DNA of 36,254 bases. Source: Thermaceae bacterium. Lineage in GTDB: Bacteria; Deinococcota; Deinococci; Deinococcales; Marinithermaceae. The notes under the pieces were generated by a model. It was not told where the DNA came from, did no database searches, and saw only the letters and a list, made by a program, of their open reading frames with translations. Every line of letters begins with the position of its first letter. Position 1 is the first letter of the stretch. Location of the stretch: the NCBI GenBank assembly GCA_026985615.1, contig JALSQD010000045.1:1-36254 (forward strand), written 5' to 3'. Of the stretch, positions 31,084 to 36,254 are shown in pieces. A program made the position numbers and the translations under genes.

Positions 31084-31673
31084 CAGTAATCCACCTCCAG
31101 GGCGATGAAGAACGAGTATGACAAGCCGTAAACCCTCACCGTTGGACCACCGGTCACCCCGTTTCCGGCACGTACGCCGAGTTTGTACGTGGTGTTAGCA
31201 GCTAGCGATAGAAATCGAGGCGGTACTGGATAAGAAAGGTACTGACCAACGGCGACCTTGTTGGTCGCCGGGCTGTTATTGATCTGCGTCCATGTCGTGC
31301 CGCCATCGGTGGAGTAGACAATAACGCCGCGTACATAAATCTGGTCCGTGTCCACCGAGTACAGCCCCAAACTGGCCAGCAAAATCACAGTGCGTGGGTA
31401 TGGGGCCGCGGGGATATCAATGATCCCTACAACTGGGGCAGTTGTGTAATCCGCTGTAGTTTCGATGGTGTTCCACGAGGCTGGATAGTGCACACCTAAC
31501 ACTCGCCTTGGCTGGGCGAGCTTGCCCGCTGCGTCGAGTGTGGCAATACCGCCTGCCTGCCCGGCTGGGGCCCGCTTGCTGACCCCACCCTGCACTACCG
31601 GGATCAGGTCGCCAGGGCTTACCACTGCTTGCGCCAGGGACGCGAGCCAGTTCGAGAACGTCTTGTTCGCCAT
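31083..31673 (-). CDS. Tail-fibre-like phage protein
   Basis: 196 residues. The N-terminus (FSNWLASLAQAVVSPGDLIPVVQGGV) followed by GGIATLDAAGKLAQPRRVLG resembles the head-binding repeats of phage tail fibres; the rest is a beta-rich domain with many Thr, Ser, Tyr (YTTAPVVGIIDIPAAPYPRTVILLASLGLYS). ATG 31673 has GGAGGAG seven bases upstream and overlaps the preceding stop (TAATG). Lower GC than the surrounding phage genes, as expected of a host-range module. Confidence 0.72.
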   Translation of the reverse strand: MANKTFSNWLASLAQAVVSPGDLIPVVQGGVSKRAPAGQAGGIATLDAAGKLAQPRRVLGVHYPASWNTIETTADYTTAPVVGIIDIPAAPYPRTVILLASLGLYSVDTDQIYVRGVIVYSTDGGTTWTQINNSPATNKVAVGQYLSYPVPPRFLSLAANTTYKLGVRAGNGVTGGPTVRVYGLSYSFFIALEVDY

Positions 31674-32146
31674 TAGATCTCCTCCTCCCAAAGGATCAGG
31701 TAGGACCCGCCATCGTCGGTGAGCATGTCGGCGCCGTCGTCGCTGGTGATGGGCCCGGCACGACTCACCGCATCAGCGATCCAGCGGAGCTCGATGGTGT
31801 AGCTAAAAGCCCCGCGCGGTTGCACGCCCCCCGCGCCAAGGAAGGCGGCGAGGTGTGCGACCACCGCATCGCCGCCGTGCTCGACGTAGAGCCAGCGGGC
31901 GGATTCAGCGGCGTTCGCGAGTGCATCCACCGCCTGTGCGCCGCTCGCGCCGCCTGTGGCTCCGGCGTATGCGGTGATGGCGATCTCGCGGGGCAGGTCG
32001 TTGCCCAGTCCGACCTCGACGAACCGCTCGGACTGGGGCGGCCGCACTACATCGAGGGCCCAAGCGTGCTTGAGCAGGCTCTCGATGCCGGAGACGGCCA
32101 CGATCCGGGTCTCGCCTCCGGCACCGTCGTCCAGGTAGACCTGCAT
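31673..32146 (-). CDS. Putative minor tail protein
   Basis: 157 residues, not recognised by motif. The C-terminus SRAGPITSDDGADMLTDDGGSYLILWEE carries the D-D-G repeat pattern often seen in phage tail-tip proteins; the middle has helical Ala-rich stretches (AVDALANAAESARWLYVEHGGDAVVAHLAAFLGAG is split by polar residues). ATG 32146 has AGGAGG five bases upstream. Sits between hub-side and fibre-side genes. Confidence 0.7.
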   Translation of the reverse strand: MQVYLDDGAGGETRIVAVSGIESLLKHAWALDVVRPPQSERFVEVGLGNDLPREIAITAYAGATGGASGAQAVDALANAAESARWLYVEHGGDAVVAHLAAFLGAGGVQPRGAFSYTIELRWIADAVSRAGPITSDDGADMLTDDGGSYLILWEEEI

Positions 32147-32155
32147 GCTCGCCTC

Positions 32156-32572
32156 CTACCAGACCCAGGCCACCCGGCTGCCCATGCTGGTGCTCGACCA
32201 GTAGGGGCCGGTCGGGAGCAGCTCGAGGCGCAGCTCGATCAGCCCCTGGGCAGGCATCAGACGGGTGGCCTCGTAGCTCTTGAGCCCAGAGAAAGTCCTC
32301 GAGATCGCCTCTGAGCCCTCTGTGTAGCGAAGAGTCCCACCCGCCCTGGCGATGGCTAGAACACGGACGAACTTGGCTAGGGCCCGGTCGAAGTCCGTCT
32401 CATGGATCCCGATCTCGACGACGAGCGGCCTGGCTTCGGGAAGCCGGTCCCCCCGCACCTTGACCTCCGCCGAGGAGTCGTAGGCCTCGACGGCGATCGC
32501 GTGGTCGAGGCTGGGGGTGTTCTTGACCGTGATGGCTTCGCTGTTGGTACCGTCGGTGATCGTCCAGGGCAC
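32156..32572 (-). CDS. Putative phage tail protein
   Basis: 138 residues. Starts MPWTITDGTNSEAITVKNTP and shows beta-rich alternation with VVEIGIHETDFDRALAKFVRVLA in the middle; family not recognised. GTG 32572 has AAGGAGGTG just upstream and starts three bases after the hub gene stop. Confidence 0.72.
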   Translation of the reverse strand: MPWTITDGTNSEAITVKNTPSLDHAIAVEAYDSSAEVKVRGDRLPEARPLVVEIGIHETDFDRALAKFVRVLAIARAGGTLRYTEGSEAISRTFSGLKSYEATRLMPAQGLIELRLELLPTGPYWSSTSMGSRVAWVW

Positions 32573-32575
32573 GGG

Positions 32576-34213
32576 TCACCTCCTTCGGGTCAAGGCTAGG
32601 GCGGTGCTCTCCGCTTCCTCGCGCCGTCGGTCGGCGAGGATGCGGATGGCCCGGGCGGTCGGATCGGCCCCGCGCGAGCCCATCCTGGCCACGCTCCGCA
32701 TACGGCGTGGTGTCCACTCGTACTCCCAGATCTCCACCTCGCCGGTTAGATCGCCGCCCGGTGCGTCGGTGACGGTGAGGTAGCGGGCGGGGGGCTGGTA
32801 GCCCTGCCACTCGACCTCGGCGGGGGTTTGTGAGGGGAGGCGGATGAGGGAGCGGGCATAGTCGTCGAGCCTGGCAATGTCGTATTCGTAGAACTCCACT
32901 TCGTAGACTTTTCCCGTATCTGGGACGTTATCGAGTGTTAGTCTGGTTCCAGCCGCTTCGCAGAACCCAAGTGGGCCAAGCACTGGCAGCACTAGCTCGA
33001 TCAGCCTCTTTCGCCCGCCGGTATCAGGAAGATCGATGCGGAGGTTGGTGCCCACAATCTCGCTCACGTTCGTGCAGTAATGTCTTAGCGTTGCGGTTCC
33101 ACCAGGCTGTGTGGACTCATAGATCATGGTCACGCGTGGCGAATAGCGCTGCGCCCCTAGCTCAGGAGAAGCGGTTAGGTTGCCCGGACCCGCGGCGTAT
33201 GTCGTGTTATCACCGTCGGTAGCGTTGGCCGCATTAGTCATCGAGCCACTTGCCGTTCCACCTCTGCTTGCCCACGTCACTATCGACCCCGAGTAGACGA
33301 AGGCTTTTTCCGCGCCGTAAACGCTATGCAATGGGTCCTCGTAGTAGTGGATGTAGTACCTATTCGGCAGGTCCCGCTCGCTATACCCAGCTCCGACTGC
33401 ACTAACGGACTCCCATGTGTCCGCAGTAGCCGGTACTGGTGGGATGGCCATCAAAAGCGCAATGCGCGTAACTATTTCCTCGCCTTCGACCGGTAGCCAG
33501 TTCAGGCCCCGATCTTCGTAACCGACGGATGCGCTGCTTGATGGATGGGTGAAAAAGAATGTGCCCGTCGAGTCAACGCCCCATGCGATGCCACCGACAG
33601 ATCGGGCAAGGTCATCGAAGACCTTATTGAGCTGCACCAACACGCTAGAGCCAAGCTCGAGTATGCCGCCTGTGTCAGGTACCCGAGCCGGGTCGTAGGT
33701 GATCGCCGGGTGTAGGAGCCTCGAGGCGATATCCCGCACGATCGCGCCAACGTCCTGCTCGGTGTAAGTGCGTGAGTCCATGAGCCTCTGCTGCAGGAGC
33801 CGGTCCGCCCCCACAGCCACGTATTCCAGCAGACGTCCATCACCGGCAGGCCAGGAGGTTTCGACGTAGCCGTAGAACGCGGGTTGCCCGTCTACCAGTA
33901 ACTGCACGATGTCGCGGGCGGAGACGTTGACCTTAGCAGGAGCAGCCGAGAACCGCATCTGCTCGCAGTTGCCGTCCCCCCGCACGGACCACCTGAACCC
34001 CTCGGCGATGCCACCCGGCGAGGTGTTGGTATAGGTGGCCTTCAGCGTGGCCTTGTTAGGCGTCCAGACGCGCAGCTCCCAGCTCAACGCCGGCCTCCCC
34101 TCGGCGTTGGTCGAGTAGTAGCGGATGTCCTGCTCGGGCTCACGCAAGCCCCCGCACGCTGTAAGCCAGATCGCCAGAAAGGCGAACGTCCACGCTAATC
34201 CGAGCCTTCGCAA
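32576..34213 (-). CDS. Baseplate-hub-like tail protein with glycan-binding-like insertion
   Basis: Up to 545 residues. ALSWELRVWTP, VNVSARDIVQLLVDGQPAFYGYVETS and GRLLEYVAVGADRLLQQR resemble hub proteins (gp27/gp44 type) that hold the tail tip. Residues ~310-440 (about 32894-33286) form a lower-GC insertion with IVTWASRGGTASG and ATDGDNTTYA, a pattern of F5/8-type (discoidin) sugar-binding domains. Start is uncertain: TTG 34213 would add a lipobox-like N-terminus (WLTAC) while overlapping the tape measure gene by 74 bases; TTG 34147 gives a minimal overlap of eight bases and is equally plausible. Confidence 0.75.
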   Translation of the reverse strand: MRRLGLAWTFAFLAIWLTACGGLREPEQDIRYYSTNAEGRPALSWELRVWTPNKATLKATYTNTSPGGIAEGFRWSVRGDGNCEQMRFSAAPAKVNVSARDIVQLLVDGQPAFYGYVETSWPAGDGRLLEYVAVGADRLLQQRLMDSRTYTEQDVGAIVRDIASRLLHPAITYDPARVPDTGGILELGSSVLVQLNKVFDDLARSVGGIAWGVDSTGTFFFTHPSSSASVGYEDRGLNWLPVEGEEIVTRIALLMAIPPVPATADTWESVSAVGAGYSERDLPNRYYIHYYEDPLHSVYGAEKAFVYSGSIVTWASRGGTASGSMTNAANATDGDNTTYAAGPGNLTASPELGAQRYSPRVTMIYESTQPGGTATLRHYCTNVSEIVGTNLRIDLPDTGGRKRLIELVLPVLGPLGFCEAAGTRLTLDNVPDTGKVYEVEFYEYDIARLDDYARSLIRLPSQTPAEVEWQGYQPPARYLTVTDAPGGDLTGEVEIWEYEWTPRRMRSVARMGSRGADPTARAIRILADRRREEAESTALALTRRR

Positions 34214-36254
34214 ACCTGTCCACCGCCTCTCCGAACTTCGCCACGTGCTCGCCCATCCGGTCCACCCAGGCGGGGGCGGCGAGGACGGGGGCCGTGGGCA
34301 GCTCGTAGCGGATGGTCTGGGTACCGGGGGTGGTCAAGCCGCCATCCCCCCCGCTCTTCCCGCTCCTGAGACCGGCCATCGCCTGCCGGAATGGCTCGAG
34401 CACCCTGGTGATCTCCCTTGTCAGTTCTGGCGCCTGGGCCGCGATGTCCCGGACGTATTTCCGGGCGGCTTCGTAGTTGCCCTTGGCCAGGGACTCGGTC
34501 AGCTTGGTCAGCGCCTCCCCAAGCACGCCCTTGAAGATCGCCCCTTGAATCACCGCTTCGATGACGGCGTTCTCGATTGCAGAGCGGAGGCCCTCCTTAA
34601 GCTGCTCCTGCCAGTCCTGGGCTCCCTCGAGGAACGCCCGCATTGCGTCCATTAGCCCGCCTAGGACCCCCTGCTCCAGGGTCTGGGCGATGGCGCGCGC
34701 TTGCTCGTTGACAACGACCTCGAACGTTTTGCGTGTCCAGAAGAGGAACCGCTGCGTGTGCTCCGCGATAGCACTAAACGCGCTGGCTGAGACGAACGTG
34801 AACCCTTGCGCCAGCTCGCGCTGCTGCTCTTGCGCCGCCTTGCGCAGGCGTTCCTGGCCGCGTGCGGACCAGGAGTCGAACCAGTCGTTGATTTTCTTTG
34901 CAACCGTTATCCAGAGCCGCCCTAGCGCCGTGATGACGCGGCCTAGCCCAGGCACCACGGCGTCCACGATGGAACCAATGCCGTCCAGCACCATGCCGCC
35001 CAGCTTCTTGACGAACCCGCGCCAGTCCCCGCTCTCGATTAGATTACTGAGCGCATCGGCTACACCCGCCGCGGCGGAAGTCTTCAGGTTCTCTAGCGTG
35101 GAGTTCAACCGCGCCAGCTTCTCGCGCAGGAGCTCCGCCGCGGCGGCGGCCGCGGTCATCTCTTCGCGCTGCTCCGCCTGCACATAGGCTGTGTCCTCAA
35201 CCTCGGCCGCGTACCCGGCGGTGAGCTCGACCAGCTCGCGCAGGAGCTGCCCATGCTCCTGGTGTTCCTTGTTGGTGATGTAGAGCGTGCGGCGGCCAGC
35301 CGCCTCCATCGTGAGCCTAAGGCTCTTGTACTGCTCATAGAGCTCCTGGACGCGCTGGCGCGCATTAGCCGTGGTGTAGGTCGAGCTGTCCAGCTCAGCC
35401 ACATAACCCGCCACCGCAGCTCCGAGCTCGCGCAAGAGCGCCTGTAGACGCGCGTATGCGTCCGCCTGCTCGCGCGTCACGTAAATGGAGCGCAGTCCTG
35501 CCTCGCGCAGGGTGTCCTGGAGCTGCGCGAGCTGCTCCATGCGCTGCCGCTGCCCGTCTGTGAGGTAGAGTTGCGAGAGCTGAGCACCACCGGCCGTAGG
35601 GAGCCCTGGCTCAGCCACGATGGGGAAGCGGGACCGCGGGTACTGCCCCTCTCCGGAAACTTCAGATGCCCCGAGCTGGCCAACCGTGTTCGAGTAGGAC
35701 TCGATGAGCAGGCGCGTGCGGTCTAGCCTGTCGTTGAACACGTCGTACCACGTAGCCGCTTCTTCTGCTGCGCCCGCTGCGTCTCTGGTCGCCTGAGCCG
35801 CCTGCTCAAGCCCCTTGCCAAGATTTTCGATCGGATCGACCTTGGCGGAAACCTTAAGCAGGTTCTCGACGCTGCCCTTGGCCTGATCAAGGGCCTTTCT
35901 CAGTTGATCGGTGGCCGGTGTTACGTCGCCGGCAATGGCGCCATTGAGCTTCCCCCATCCCTGCTCTCCGTTTAGGGCAGCGAGGATGCGCTTCTCCTGT
36001 TCTTGCAGGGCGTTCAGTTTGGCCTGCGCCGTAGCCCACTTCTCGGCCAAGGGGCGCAGGCGCTCGAGATGCGCGATCTGCGCCTCGTACTGGCTAGCCT
36101 CGAAGCTCGAGGATGCGTGCTCAAGGTGTTGGCGCAGGTAGCGCGTGGCCCCGTCGATCATGCGCAGCAACGACAGGCCGCCCTCCTTGGCGGCCTGCTC
36201 GAGGCCGTCCTTGATCCATTTTGGGAAGCGCTCAAATGCCTTGCCTCCGAGCCC
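34140..36254 (-). CDS. Phage tail tape measure protein, N-terminus outside window
   Basis: 704 residues visible; the frame is open to the window edge (GLGGKAFERFPKWIKDGLEQAAKEGG precedes TTG 36170). Long coiled-coil stretches (LERLRPLAEKWATAQAKLNALQEQEKRILA), a hydrophobic middle (GMVLDGIGSIVDAVVPGLGRVITALGRLWITVAKK) and AAEELLREKL-type helices are typical of the protein that sets tail length and helps DNA pass the membrane. A repeated unit with L/I-Y-L/V/I-T starts at residues 201, 229 and 296 counted from 36170. It is followed directly by the hub-like gene, as in siphoviruses. Confidence 0.88.
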   Translation of the reverse strand, partial: GLGGKAFERFPKWIKDGLEQAAKEGGLSLLRMIDGATRYLRQHLEHASSSFEASQYEAQIAHLERLRPLAEKWATAQAKLNALQEQEKRILAALNGEQGWGKLNGAIAGDVTPATDQLRKALDQAKGSVENLLKVSAKVDPIENLGKGLEQAAQATRDAAGAAEEAATWYDVFNDRLDRTRLLIESYSNTVGQLGASEVSGEGQYPRSRFPIVAEPGLPTAGGAQLSQLYLTDGQRQRMEQLAQLQDTLREAGLRSIYVTREQADAYARLQALLRELGAAVAGYVAELDSSTYTTANARQRVQELYEQYKSLRLTMEAAGRRTLYITNKEHQEHGQLLRELVELTAGYAAEVEDTAYVQAEQREEMTAAAAAAELLREKLARLNSTLENLKTSAAAGVADALSNLIESGDWRGFVKKLGGMVLDGIGSIVDAVVPGLGRVITALGRLWITVAKKINDWFDSWSARGQERLRKAAQEQQRELAQGFTFVSASAFSAIAEHTQRFLFWTRKTFEVVVNEQARAIAQTLEQGVLGGLMDAMRAFLEGAQDWQEQLKEGLRSAIENAVIEAVIQGAIFKGVLGEALTKLTESLAKGNYEAARKYVRDIAAQAPELTREITRVLEPFRQAMAGLRSGKSGGDGGLTTPGTQTIRYELPTAPVLAAPAWVDRMGEHVAKFGEAVDRFAKARISVDVRLSGDLAYSVRGLA

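Larger units (their letters stand above)
28712..36254 (-). mobile_element. Prophage (tail and lysis end), continuing past the window
   Basis: From the tRNA-Arg scar to the window end every gene reads on the minus strand in the late-gene order of a siphovirus: tape measure, hub, small tail proteins, fibre-like protein, endolysin, holin-like membrane proteins, terminator. Genes are coupled by overlaps (TGATG, TAATG). Head, packaging, integrase and the second att site must lie to the right. No transposase was seen. Confidence 0.9.

Overview
The window looks like chromosomal DNA of a Thermaceae bacterium (Deinococcus-Thermus; Oceanithermus or Marinithermus would fit, but genus is recall, not a search). 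The reasons are very high GC with packed, overlapping genes, many GTG/TTG starts, a TilS-TadA fusion, and repeated TANNNT -10 boxes only 6-7 bases upstream of start codons, the arrangement of leaderless transcripts. Lipoprotein, C-terminal-Phe/Tyr barrel and signal-peptide genes point to a cell with an outer membrane.

Layout. 1-1718: 3' part of an endonuclease/exonuclease/phosphatase-fold gene with a visibly lower GC body. 1916-2005: tRNA-Ser(CGA). 2010-4819: divergent tRNA-modification genes, tilS-tadA fusion and truD. 4816-6060: two paralogous small barrel-like secreted proteins and a small unknown gene. 6100-7866: CLC chloride channel/antiporter with an RCK_C-like tail. 7785-8920: two translationally coupled alpha/beta-hydrolase-like genes that both seem to lack the serine nucleophile. 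8949-9358: PaaI-type thioesterase with an apparent one-base frameshift. 9355-11636: aroF-tyrA operon behind a consensus promoter and a short leader ORF with two Tyr codons. 11709-12155: UspA protein behind an 11-bp triple repeat. 12174-14957: nfeD-floA-unknown membrane operon. 14967-18567: phoH-ybeY-dgkA-corC-cdd operon. 18515-22815 (minus): large membrane protein, NAL-family aldolase, LEA14-like lipoprotein and methyltransferase, tightly coupled. 22867-23532: L-serine dehydratase beta subunit. 23527-28683: GbsR/MarR-type regulator with a symmetric four-box operator, then two FtsX-type permeases (the first internally deleted and frameshifted), a LolA-like periplasmic protein, an ABC ATPase and a putative outer-membrane barrel; together this resembles a Lol/Mac-type envelope export cassette.

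28712-36254: right part is a prophage integrated in a tRNA-Arg(TCT) gene, of which only the 3' half is left at this junction. All phage genes read on the minus strand, from right to left: tape measure protein (cut by the window end), a baseplate-hub-like protein, two small tail proteins, a fibre-like protein, an unknown protein, GH108-type endolysin, small membrane/lysis proteins and a strong terminator. The siphovirus-like order tail-fibre-lysis ends directly at the attachment site; integrase, head genes and the other att site lie outside the window.

The most interesting signals are the symmetric GTTTA/TAAAC operator, the nucleophile-less hydrolase pair, the Tyr-codon leader of aroF-tyrA, the terminator-like hairpin between Shine-Dalgarno and start codon of the phage endolysin, the tRNA-Arg attachment scar, and two broken genes (thioesterase, permease).
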